From the NCBI RefSeq assembly GCF_030373265.1, contig NZ_JAUCZC010000005.1:103541-167540 (forward strand): a stretch of 64,000 nt of DNA, read 5' to 3'. Under the pieces are notes generated by a model that saw only the letters and a program-made list of their open reading frames with translations, ran no database searches and was not told where the DNA came from. Made by a program: the position numbers and the translations under genes. Numbering within the stretch: the first letter of the stretch is position 1; every line of letters begins with the position of its first letter. Shown here piece after piece: positions 10,425 through 18,705 of the stretch. The stretch is from Blastomonas sp. (GTDB lineage: Bacteria; Pseudomonadota; Alphaproteobacteria; Sphingomonadales; Sphingomonadaceae).

Positions 10425-12098
10425 ATGCTGAGGCGGGCTATTCTGGGAATGATCGGGGCGGCAGCATTGGGGTCGGCGCAGTGTGCGCTGGCACAGGCAG
10501 AGGTGCAGCAACTCGGCGCGGACTTCTGGACCTGGCGGTCCAAAACCCAGCCTGCGACCAGCGACGACATTCCCCGCATCGTGCGGCCGCAAGGCTGGAC
10601 GCCCGACTGGTCGGCCGCCGCGGTGGCCGAACAGCGCAAGACGCTCGCCGGGTTCGAAGCTAAATGGAAGGCGCTGGCCGACCGGCCGCAGACGGTCAGC
10701 GAGAAAGTGGACTACCGCCTGGTGGGTTCGGCCTTTGCGCGCGTCCACTGGGAGCTCGATCACGTCGCAGCCTGGCGTCGCCAGCCGCATTTCTATGTCG
10801 CACAGGCGCTGACGCCGGTGTTCGAGGTTCTGCTGCCGCCGCCGCCGGTGGAAAGCGCGCGGGTGGATCAGGTCATCCGATTGCTCGACAATGCGCCAGC
10901 GGTGCTGGCGGCAGGGCAGGTCAATCTCGATGACATGCGGGGGCCGTTTGTCGATGCTGCCTTGGGCCAGATCGCGATCGTTCCGCAGAGCCTGCGCGAC
11001 ATGGAGCGCGGGCTGCAGGCCCATGCCAATGCTGCGCAGCGCAAGCGCCTGAACACGGCGGTCGAAAAATCGATCACGGCTTTTGCGGCGTTTGGCCGGT
11101 TCCTCGAAGCGCAAAAGGGCAAGCTTCCCGGCGAGACGGCGGTCGGTTCCGAAAGCTATCAGTATTTCCTCAGCAATGTTGCGCTGTACCCTTACACGCC
11201 CGACCAGCTTGCGCTGATGGGGCGGCAGGAATGGGCGCGGGCGGTGCAGTTCGAGGAGCTCGAGCGCAACCGCAACGCCGGGATGGCCGAGCTTCCGATC
11301 GGTCCCTCGATCGATGCAGTGATCGGCAAGCTGGCGGAGGACGAGCGCGATATCCGCACTTTCCTGCGCGACCGCAAGCTGCTGACCGTGCCTGACTGGG
11401 CCGGGCACTATAACGCGCTGCCGTTTCCGGCGTATCTCGCGCCGATCGGCTGGCTGGGCCGCACGTTCGATCTGACGGACCGGACAAGGGTGGGGCAGAA
11501 TGCCACGGTCTATCTGCCCGAGCCTTCGCCGAACCTGGGCTATTTCAATCTTTCGATCACCCGCGATCCGCGGCCGATCATCGTCCATGAAGGCGTTCCG
11601 GGGCACTTCTTCCAACTGACCGTGAGCTGGAGGCATCCCAGTCCGCTGCGGCGTCATTATTACGACAGCGGGGCCAACGAGGGCACGGGCTTCTATGCCG
11701 AAGAGATGATGTTGCAGGCAGGTCTCTGGGCCGATGCCCCCAAAACGCGCGAAGTGATCTACAATTTCGCTCGGTTGCGTGCGCTCAGGGTCGAGGTCGA
11801 TGTCAAGCTGGCAACGGGCGCGTTCACCATCGATCAGGCCGCCGACTATCTCGAGGCGATGGTGCCGATGGACCGCGAGACCGCGCACGAGGAAGCGGTG
11901 TTTTTCGCAGCCTCGCCGGGACAGGCGATCAGCTATCAGATCGGCAAGCTGCAGACCTCTGAATTTCTCGCCGAAGCGCGGGTGGCCGAGGGCAAGGCCT
12001 TCGACCTGCGCCGCTTTCACGACTTTCTCTGGCTGAACGGCAATGTGCCGATCGCACTCCAGAAGGAAGAATATCTCGCCACCGTCGGCGGACAGTAA
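10425..12098 (+). CDS. DUF885 family putative metallopeptidase, secreted (paralogue 2)
   Basis: 557 residues with a signal peptide ending CALAQ. The full family motif is present: HEGVPGH at residues 388-394, then NEGTGFYAEEM about 30 residues later, which should supply the remaining ligand. These features suggest an active zinc-type peptidase. Its position directly behind the S9 peptidase, with a 1-base gap, suggests it acts on products of that enzyme, perhaps as a carboxypeptidase or dipeptidase; this is inference. The gene is followed after 9 bases by a DUF3830-like gene. Confidence 0.88.
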   Translation: MLRRAILGMIGAAALGSAQCALAQAEVQQLGADFWTWRSKTQPATSDDIPRIVRPQGWTPDWSAAAVAEQRKTLAGFEAKWKALADRPQTVSEKVDYRLVGSAFARVHWELDHVAAWRRQPHFYVAQALTPVFEVLLPPPPVESARVDQVIRLLDNAPAVLAAGQVNLDDMRGPFVDAALGQIAIVPQSLRDMERGLQAHANAAQRKRLNTAVEKSITAFAAFGRFLEAQKGKLPGETAVGSESYQYFLSNVALYPYTPDQLALMGRQEWARAVQFEELERNRNAGMAELPIGPSIDAVIGKLAEDERDIRTFLRDRKLLTVPDWAGHYNALPFPAYLAPIGWLGRTFDLTDRTRVGQNATVYLPEPSPNLGYFNLSITRDPRPIIVHEGVPGHFFQLTVSWRHPSPLRRHYYDSGANEGTGFYAEEMMLQAGLWADAPKTREVIYNFARLRALRVEVDVKLATGAFTIDQAADYLEAMVPMDRETAHEEAVFFAASPGQAISYQIGKLQTSEFLAEARVAEGKAFDLRRFHDFLWLNGNVPIALQKEEYLATVGGQ

Positions 12099-12107
12099 GG
12101 GAACGAC

Positions 12108-12587
12108 ATGCGCATCATCAAACTGGTCGAGCCGCAATCGGGCCTGTCTGCTCGCTGCAGGCTGCTCGACGATGTAGCTCCGATATCGGCTGCGTTCCTG
12201 TGGGATCTGGCCGAACGCAAAGCGGGCTTCGAAGCGCTGCATGCGATCTGGACCGGGCCGGAAATCTCTGTGCCGATGCCTGCCAGCACTCTGCCTAAAG
12301 GCATGGCGCAACCGGTCATTCCGGCAGAAAATGCGACGTCCTATCCCGATAGCGGCGACATCGTGCTGGCCTATCTGGGCGCGGGCAGCACCAAGGGGCT
12401 GCCGCCGGGCGACTTTTACGACATCGGCCTGTTCTATGGCAGCGGTGGCCGCCTGCTGATGCCCTTCGGCTGGATCCAGGCGAACGTCTGTGCGCGCATT
12501 CTGGACGAGGATATGGCCAAGGCGCAGGCGGATTGCCGCACGATCCGGCGCAACGGCGCCTGCACGCTGTCGCTTGAAACCGCATAA
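12108..12587 (+). CDS. DUF3830-like (cyclophilin-fold) protein
   Basis: 159 residues, no signal peptide, presumably cytoplasmic. The segments PDSGDIVLAYLG and GDFYDIGLFYG resemble the small cyclophilin-like DUF3830 family, whose members accompany amidohydrolase and transporter genes but have no firmly known reaction. ATG 12108 sits behind a ribosome binding site (aagggaacgac). Being between a secreted peptidase and a transporter gene, it may act on the imported product or bind it. Confidence 0.6.
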   Translation: MRIIKLVEPQSGLSARCRLLDDVAPISAAFLWDLAERKAGFEALHAIWTGPEISVPMPASTLPKGMAQPVIPAENATSYPDSGDIVLAYLGAGSTKGLPPGDFYDIGLFYGSGGRLLMPFGWIQANVCARILDEDMAKAQADCRTIRRNGACTLSLETA

Positions 12588-12600
12588 GGGACGCTGAGCT

Positions 12601-13500
12601 ATGTCCTATGCTGATCTGATGGCGTTGCTGGGCAACTGGCTGCTGCCTGGGTCGCTGGTGGCGATCATGGCCTCGATGGGGCTGTCGCTGACCGCAGACG
12701 ATTTTCGCCAGGTGTTTCGCAACCGTCGCGCACTGATTTTCGGCGTGTGCTCGATGCTGATCGTTCCTCCGGCGATCGGCATCACCCTGGCGCTGACGGT
12801 CGCGCCAACGGCGGCACTGGCGGTGGGCTTCGTCCTGCTGGCAACGACGCCCGGGGGCATGCTGTCCAACCTGTTCACCGATATGGCCAAGGGCGATCTG
12901 GCGCTGTCGATGTCGATGACGCTGATCCTCAGCATGGTCTACATCTTCGTCGTGCCCTTTTACGCGCATTTCGCTCTGCTGCATTTCATGGGGCTTGAGG
13001 CCGACGTGAAGGTGCCTTTGGCGTCGTTCTTCTGGGATATCTTCTCGATCACGGTGCTTCCTGCGGCGACCGGCTTTGCCGTGCGCGCGTGGAAGCCTGA
13101 GTTTGCCATCTGGTTCAAGCGCTACCTCAAGAACATCGCGACGATCGTGCTGTTCAGCGCGTTCGGTGTCATTCTGTATGATCAGGTCCCGGTGCTGCGC
13201 GAAAATCTGGGTGCGCTGTTCTGGATCACGGTCACCCTCAACGTGGTGATGGTGGCGGTGGTGATGACCATCGTGCGCTTTGCCGGCTTCACCCATCGCG
13301 AGAACGTCGCGATCGGGATCGAGCATCTCATGCGGCAGGAGGGAACCGCGATCTTCATCGCTGTCTCGATTGTCGGCAACAACGAGATGTCGCTGCCGAT
13401 GATCATGAACACGCCCGTCGCTTTGTGCGTTGTCATGCTGTTCGTCGCCGTGGCGCGGCGGACGGCGCGTGACCCGCAGCCCCAACCCGCCGCCATCTGA
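12601..13500 (+). CDS. Bile acid:sodium symporter family (BASS) transporter
   Basis: 299 residues, about nine or ten hydrophobic membrane segments, and the family signature LLATTPGGMLSNLFTDMAKGD. Members import organic acids and sterol-like anions with sodium across the inner membrane. The gene starts 13 bases after the DUF3830-like gene and is probably in the same transcript as the TonB receptor and peptidases, so it likely imports a breakdown product of the receptor ligand. C-terminus is short and cytoplasmic (ARDPQPQPAAI). Confidence 0.88.
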   Translation: MSYADLMALLGNWLLPGSLVAIMASMGLSLTADDFRQVFRNRRALIFGVCSMLIVPPAIGITLALTVAPTAALAVGFVLLATTPGGMLSNLFTDMAKGDLALSMSMTLILSMVYIFVVPFYAHFALLHFMGLEADVKVPLASFFWDIFSITVLPAATGFAVRAWKPEFAIWFKRYLKNIATIVLFSAFGVILYDQVPVLRENLGALFWITVTLNVVMVAVVMTIVRFAGFTHRENVAIGIEHLMRQEGTAIFIAVSIVGNNEMSLPMIMNTPVALCVVMLFVAVARRTARDPQPQPAAI

Positions 13501-13640
13501 ACCTTGACGCTTTCACCGCCCATCGATTGGGCGAACAGGATACTCGCCACTATGACCTTGTCCAAATCGGTGGATGTTGCGGACACGATCCGCTTCCGCC
13601 GTGCCTCTGCCGTTACCGTCCTTTTGTCGGCGGGCAGCTG

Positions 13641-14939
13641 ATGAAGCACCAGACAATACCGCGTCAGCGGCCGAACACCCTGACCAGCCCGGTTTGGGCA
13701 GTGAATGCCGGACCCGCGCCCAGGGCCGACGTCCTTTCAGGCACGCACGAGACGGATGTGCTGGTCATCGGCGGCGGGATAGCAGGCATGACGACCGCGC
13801 TGCATCTGGCCGAAAAAGGTGTCGATGTACTGCTGGTGGAGGCGCAGCAGTTCGGGGATGGCGCGACCGGCCAAAGCGGCGGGATCGTCGCGCCCGATTA
13901 CATCCGCCATACCCCCGAGACGATTCAGCCGGTCCTGGGCGAAGACGCAGGTGACCGGTTGACCGCCATGATCGGCGGGTCAGGTCGGCACGTGTTCGAC
14001 CTGATCCATCGGCACGGCATTGAATGCGATGCGCGGCAGGATGGCTTCTACACCCCCGCGCACACCGATGCCTTGGCTGCGCAGCAGCAGGATTATGCCC
14101 GGCAGTGGAGTTCGCGCGGTCACAAGGTCAGCTTCATCGATGCGGCACACGCGCGCCGGTTCTTCGGGGCGGAGCGCTATTGCGGAGCGCTGCGGTTCGA
14201 GGAGGGCGGTGGTCTCAACCCGCTGGCGTTCGTCCGCGGTCTGGCGCGCGCAGCCCAGCGCAACGGGGCCCGGCTTCATGCAGGCAGCCCCGTCACGCGG
14301 CTTGAACGCAAGGACGGCTACTGGCTCTGCCGGACCCCGATCGGCACGGTCCGCGCCCAACGGCTGGTGCTTGCGGCCAATGGCGGCAACGCGGCGCTGC
14401 ATCCGGCGATGCGCAGGACCTCGCTTCCGCTGCATGTCTTCCAGTTCGCGTCGATGCCGCTGGATGCCGCCCAGCGCCAGACGATCCTGCCCAGGGGTGG
14501 CGCATTCACCGACAAGGTGCCCTATCTGTTCACCGCGCGGCTTGACGGCTTGGGGCACCTGATCTCGGCATTCCCGATGTCGTTCATGGTCAACGGTGAC
14601 GCCGGCTATTATCGCGAGGCGCGCCGCCGTCTGAAGCAGCATTTCGGCGTCATGCCCGAGCCCGAGATCGACTATCTGTGGCGCGGACTGGCGTGGGTGA
14701 ACACCTCGTTCCTACCCGAAATCTATGACCTCGGCGACCAGGCCATCGCAATCCAGGCCTGCAACGGGCGCGGCATCGCCACCAATACCGTGATCGGTTC
14801 GGAAGTGGCCACCATGCTGGCGACAGGTGACCGCGATGCCCTGTCCGTGCGTCCTCGCGCGCCGCAGCCAGTGCGTTTCCACGCTGGCGCTGCGCTGCTG
14901 CCCAGGTTGCTGATGTCGCTTGCGTATCTGACCAATTGA
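13641..14939 (+). CDS. FAD-dependent amine/imino acid oxidoreductase (PuuB/DAO family)
   Basis: 432 residues from ATG 13641. The Rossmann FAD motif VLVIGGGIAGMTTALHLAE lies near residue 40, followed by a DAO (PF01266) fold; GATGQSGGIV and the C-terminal NGRGIATNTVIG match gamma-glutamylputrescine oxidase-like enzymes. It would oxidise a C-N bond of an amine or secondary amino acid in the cytoplasm. A frame open from 13527 exists, but MKHQTIPRQRPN fits better and is the first ATG. The gap of 140 bases after the transporter could hold its own promoter. Converges with the MarR gene 11 bases downstream. Confidence 0.85.
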   Translation: MKHQTIPRQRPNTLTSPVWAVNAGPAPRADVLSGTHETDVLVIGGGIAGMTTALHLAEKGVDVLLVEAQQFGDGATGQSGGIVAPDYIRHTPETIQPVLGEDAGDRLTAMIGGSGRHVFDLIHRHGIECDARQDGFYTPAHTDALAAQQQDYARQWSSRGHKVSFIDAAHARRFFGAERYCGALRFEEGGGLNPLAFVRGLARAAQRNGARLHAGSPVTRLERKDGYWLCRTPIGTVRAQRLVLAANGGNAALHPAMRRTSLPLHVFQFASMPLDAAQRQTILPRGGAFTDKVPYLFTARLDGLGHLISAFPMSFMVNGDAGYYREARRRLKQHFGVMPEPEIDYLWRGLAWVNTSFLPEIYDLGDQAIAIQACNGRGIATNTVIGSEVATMLATGDRDALSVRPRAPQPVRFHAGAALLPRLLMSLAYLTN

Positions 14940-14950
14940 GCGATCTGGGA

Positions 14951-15430
14951 TCAGCCGGTTCGGGGCGCGATCGGCTCCAGATTGTCGTGCAGGCGATCCA
15001 GCAGCGTGATCAGCTTTTCAAAGTCGTCCGGTTCGAGGCCGGTGATCAGATGTGCATAGACCGGGGCAGTCGCCTGGCGAGCCTGCGCCAGCTGGCTCTC
15101 TCCCAGGGGAGCAATGGCGACCATGGTCACGCGCGCGTCATCGGCGCTGGCCGCCGTGGTGACCAGCCCGGCAGCGGACATGCGCTGGATGATACGCGTC
15201 ATCGTGGAAAGGTTGATCACCGCCGCCTCGGCAATTTCTCGCGCGCCGCGCGGCGAATGTTCGCCCAGGATCATCAGCACCCGCCAGCTTGGTATGTCGA
15301 GATCGATCGCCCGCAATCGCTGGTCGATGATGCTGTTGTACCGGCTCACCAGCCGGTTGAGCAGATAGAACGGGTATCGTTTCACCCGGAAGGCGGAGTC
15401 GCCGGGATTTCCCGACATGAAGGCGTCCAT
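14951..15430 (-). CDS. MarR family transcriptional regulator (first)
   Basis: 159 residues with a winged helix: ILGEHSPRGAREIAEAAVINLSTM is the turn-recognition region, then DARVTMVAIAP is the wing. MarR dimers usually repress and release DNA on binding an aromatic or other small ligand. It is divergent from the DUF885 gene at 15520; the 89-base gap contains an imperfect inverted repeat (15443-15469) that could be its operator, so autoregulation and control of the DUF885 gene are plausible. ATG 15430 is used; ATG 15418 is a second option. Confidence 0.88.
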   Translation of the reverse strand: MDAFMSGNPGDSAFRVKRYPFYLLNRLVSRYNSIIDQRLRAIDLDIPSWRVLMILGEHSPRGAREIAEAAVINLSTMTRIIQRMSAAGLVTTAASADDARVTMVAIAPLGESQLAQARQATAPVYAHLITGLEPDDFEKLITLLDRLHDNLEPIAPRTG

Positions 15431-15442
15431 CCACGCGCTTTA

Positions 15443-15469
15443 GCCGAAAATTGCGGCAGTGCAATCGGC
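15443..15469. promoter_or_regulatory. Imperfect inverted repeat in MarR/DUF885 divergent promoter
   Basis: ATTGC-GGCAGT-GCAAT at 15450-15465 flanked by GCCG (15443-15446) and CGGC (15466-15469), which also pair. It lies between two divergent starts (15430 and 15520), where a MarR autoregulatory operator would be expected. Confidence 0.4.
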
Positions 15470-15519
15470 CAGCGGGGCATGTGCGCCAACGGCATAAATC
15501 TCACGAAAGGCATGGGCTG

Positions 15520-17268
15520 ATGACAGCACAATTCGGGACGGTGTTTGCCCGGCGGGCGCGCATGTTGGCACTGATGGGGACCGCGCTGCTGCTCGCCGCG
15601 GCCGCACCTCCGACTTTCCCCGATCTGGTCGCGGACTATGAGCGCTTCTCTGCCGACTATCCGATGGAGGCGGGGCGCTCTGACCCGTCTCGATCGCGCA
15701 CCGGCTGGCCCGAGGAATCTCCTGCCGCCATGGCATCGCGCCGCGCGGCGCTGGCGCAGATCGCCGCCGCGCTCGATGCGCTCGACGGGCAGACGCTGCC
15801 CGACGAAGATCGGCTGAACCGCGATTACCTGCGCGAACTGATTGGCTGGCGGATCGAAGGAATCGATTTCGACGAGCGCCGCTTTGCCTTCGTCGCCCAC
15901 GAAGGGTTCTACAACACGCCCTATTCGCTGGCGCGCGGTATGGACTTGCGCACCGAGGCCGAGGCTGTGGCTTGGGTCGAGCGGATGCGCGGCATTCCCG
16001 ACTACTTCGCGGCCCAGCGCACCAATCTTGAGCGCGGGGTCGCCACCGGCTGGACGCACCCGAGCGTGGTGATCGACGTCGCCGTCGCGGTGCTGCGCAA
16101 CCAGATTGCGGTGCCACTGGCCGATGACCCGATGCTCGCTCCGCTCAAGGCCTATCCGACGGCACTGACACAAGCGCAGGGCCTGATCGAGCGCGAGATC
16201 CGTCCGGCGCAGCGCGCTATGCTCGCTTTTATCGACGGACCCTATCGCACACAGGCGCGCGCCGATCTGGGCGTTGCGGCGGTCCCCGGCGGGCGGGCCT
16301 ATTACGACTTTCTGCTGCGCTATTACACCACCACCGATCTCACCGCCGAACAGATCCATGCGATGGGACTGTCGGAGGTCAAGCGTATCCGCAGCGAGAT
16401 GGATACGGTGATTGCTTCCACTGGGTTCGAAGGCAGCTTTGCCGAGTGGCTGCGTTTTCTGCGCACCGATCCGCGCTTCTATGCGACCAGCCGCGAAGGG
16501 CTGATCGAGAAATACGCCGCCGCATCCAAGCGGATCGATGGCGTCCTGCCGCGCTATTTCTCGGTGCTGCCACGCCAGCCCTTTACCATCGTGCCGGTGC
16601 CGCGTGATCTGGAGGAAGGCTATACCACCGCGCGCGGTGGCGGCGGCGGGGACTTCGCCAAGGGGTTCGCCGGGACGTTCGTGGTCAACACCTCTCACCT
16701 CGATCAGAGGCCCCTTTACGAGGTTCCGGCCCTGAGCCTGCACGAGGCAGCGCCGGGGCATCACACGCATTTTGCCTTGAACAAGGAGAACCAAGCGCTG
16801 CCCTCGTTCCGTCGCGCTGGCGACCTGCTGGCGTTTCGCGAGGGATGGGCGCTGTATGCCGAGCGGCTGGGCCATGAGATGGGCGTGTACCGCGATGCCT
16901 ATGAGCGTTTCGGTAGCCTCTCGACCGAGATGTGGCGCGCCTGCCGGATGGTGGTCGACACCGGCATCCATGTGATGGGCTGGGACTATGCGCGCGCACG
17001 GCAATGCTTCGAGGACAACACGGCGCTGGCCGATATCAACATCGATACCGAGCTGGCGCGCTATATCGGTGCGCCGGCAGGGGCGGTGGCGTACAAGGTG
17101 GGCGAGCTCAAGATCATCGAACTGCGCGGCCGCGCCGAGCAGGCGCTGGGTGACCGCTTCGACATCCGCGCATTCCACGACCTGATCCTGGCGCAGGGCC
17201 AGTTGCCGATGACGCTGCTTGAACAGAAGGTCGATGGCTGGATCGCGCTGCAACGCCTGCCGCGCTGA
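15520..17268 (+). CDS. DUF885 family putative metallopeptidase (paralogue 3)
   Basis: 582 residues with an arginine-rich Sec-like signal (FARRARMLALMGTALLLAAAA). The metal motif HEAAPGHH starts at residue 408, and REGWALYAERLGHEMG follows, so the catalytic set appears complete. This copy belongs to the longer type with the PGGRAYYDFLLR and TGIHVMGWDYARA segments, closest in layout to the copies at 44-46 kb and 52-54 kb. ATG 15520 follows acgaaaggcatgggct. It stands alone, divergent from a MarR gene and convergent with the IorB-like gene 3 bases away. Confidence 0.88.
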   Translation: MTAQFGTVFARRARMLALMGTALLLAAAAPPTFPDLVADYERFSADYPMEAGRSDPSRSRTGWPEESPAAMASRRAALAQIAAALDALDGQTLPDEDRLNRDYLRELIGWRIEGIDFDERRFAFVAHEGFYNTPYSLARGMDLRTEAEAVAWVERMRGIPDYFAAQRTNLERGVATGWTHPSVVIDVAVAVLRNQIAVPLADDPMLAPLKAYPTALTQAQGLIEREIRPAQRAMLAFIDGPYRTQARADLGVAAVPGGRAYYDFLLRYYTTTDLTAEQIHAMGLSEVKRIRSEMDTVIASTGFEGSFAEWLRFLRTDPRFYATSREGLIEKYAAASKRIDGVLPRYFSVLPRQPFTIVPVPRDLEEGYTTARGGGGGDFAKGFAGTFVVNTSHLDQRPLYEVPALSLHEAAPGHHTHFALNKENQALPSFRRAGDLLAFREGWALYAERLGHEMGVYRDAYERFGSLSTEMWRACRMVVDTGIHVMGWDYARARQCFEDNTALADINIDTELARYIGAPAGAVAYKVGELKIIELRGRAEQALGDRFDIRAFHDLILAQGQLPMTLLEQKVDGWIALQRLPR

Positions 17269-17271
17269 TCG

Positions 17272-18705
17272 TCAGCCTGCGAGCGCGGCCTGCAGCGCAT
17301 CGCCCTTTTCATCTGCCAGCGCCGCCTCCCGCAACCGGGCAATTCCGGACGCGCTGAGCCCGCCTGAGCGATAGCGTTCGATGATCCGGTTGAAATTGTG
17401 CAGCCCGCGCTCGAAGGTATCGCCATAGCCCTTGATCAGACGCTGGCATTTGACCAGTTCGAGTGCAACGTCCGGATCGGCCGAGCGCACGATATCAAGC
17501 CACGCTTCGATGCGCGCCTGTTCGGTCTGGTAGCGCAGCGTGCTGCGGCGCCAGCACCGACCCGAGGCCAGCACCGACAGCATCAGGAACCAGCGCAGGC
17601 TCGTCGTCTCGACATGCCGTCCCTTGGTGAACATGCCGCCCAGCCAGCCCGACAGGCGGGGGCTGGCCAGGATCGTACGGCCCATCCCAGCAGGCAGGGT
17701 TTCGCAGATCTCCTCGAGCCGGGGATGCATATATTCGGTGAGCTGGACGATCTGATCGTCCTTGGCCTTCACTTCTGCGCGCACCCGCTCGAAGCGGGTT
17801 TCGCGAACCTTCAGGTCGGCAACGCGGATCGTATCCTCGTAAGACATCCACAGGGCAAGATAGCGGGCTGCCTCCGTGATCAGGTCCGCGTTGCCGGACA
17901 GGCTTTCCAGCCTGGCAAGATAGAGGTCCGCATAGGCCGGGTCCTGATAATCCATCAGTCGGCGTGCGCCCTCAATGGCGAAATACTGTGCCGCCTGCGG
18001 CAGGTTGGCCTGAATGCGCGCCTGCAGCGCGCGTCCCTTCTCGGTCGACGCAGTCGGCATTTGCTGCGCATCGAGAGGGGTGGCCGAGTCGCACAATGCT
18101 GCAGCATGGCCTGCAGCAAAACCACGCAGATTGGCTTCCACCGCCTTGCCGCCCGAGACGATCGCCGCCTCGAAGGCATCGCGACCAAAGGGCAGCGCAC
18201 CGCTGGCGCACAAGGCGCCGAACATCACCGAACTGATCACGCTGCCCGCGCGCTCGGCGGCGTCCTCCATGTCGAAGCCGATATACCGGCCCGCGCGTTG
18301 CTTGGCTGCCGCGATGATCCGCTCGCCGCTGGCGCGGCCGTCGCCCATCGCCGATTTCTCGTCGATCGCATAGACGCGGTGGGTCGATCCGATCAGCACC
18401 GTTCTGTCTGAAACGAAGCCGCGCAGGATAGCGCGGCCTGCCTCCATAAGCTCCGAGGCGACGACGATGTCGACATCGCCCGGAACCGGCATCAGCGCGA
18501 GCAGCGGCGTTGCTGCCTCGCTGCGGGGCATCATCTCGACATAGTAAACCGTGGCGCCGGTGCGCTGTGCAACGCCGGGAACCGAGGTGCCTTGGGTTAC
18601 ATAGCCGTTGTTCGCACCCAGCTGGACGATCCAGTCGGCGAGCACGCCGCCGCCTTGGCCGCCGAGCCCGAGCACCGCGATCGAAATGCGTCCGGATGTG
18701 CTCAT
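17272..18705 (-). CDS. Indolepyruvate oxidoreductase subunit beta family protein (IorB-like, with C-terminal extension)
   Basis: 477 residues. The first ~190 form the gamma-type domain of 2-oxoacid:acceptor oxidoreductases (AVLGLGGQGGGVLADWIVQ; TQGTSVPGVAQRTGATVYY). The remaining half is the long C-terminal extension (DUF6537-like) found in aerobic proteobacterial versions. ATG 18705 overlaps the stop of the upstream IorA-like gene (TGATG), so the two subunits are translated together. The enzyme would oxidatively decarboxylate an aryl 2-oxoacid to its acyl-CoA. The usual name implies indolepyruvate, but the neighbouring isatin-hydrolase-like gene makes 2-aminophenylglyoxylate (isatinate) an attractive alternative; this is inference. 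Confidence 0.87.
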   Translation of the reverse strand: MSTSGRISIAVLGLGGQGGGVLADWIVQLGANNGYVTQGTSVPGVAQRTGATVYYVEMMPRSEAATPLLALMPVPGDVDIVVASELMEAGRAILRGFVSDRTVLIGSTHRVYAIDEKSAMGDGRASGERIIAAAKQRAGRYIGFDMEDAAERAGSVISSVMFGALCASGALPFGRDAFEAAIVSGGKAVEANLRGFAAGHAAALCDSATPLDAQQMPTASTEKGRALQARIQANLPQAAQYFAIEGARRLMDYQDPAYADLYLARLESLSGNADLITEAARYLALWMSYEDTIRVADLKVRETRFERVRAEVKAKDDQIVQLTEYMHPRLEEICETLPAGMGRTILASPRLSGWLGGMFTKGRHVETTSLRWFLMLSVLASGRCWRRSTLRYQTEQARIEAWLDIVRSADPDVALELVKCQRLIKGYGDTFERGLHNFNRIIERYRSGGLSASGIARLREAALADEKGDALQAALAG

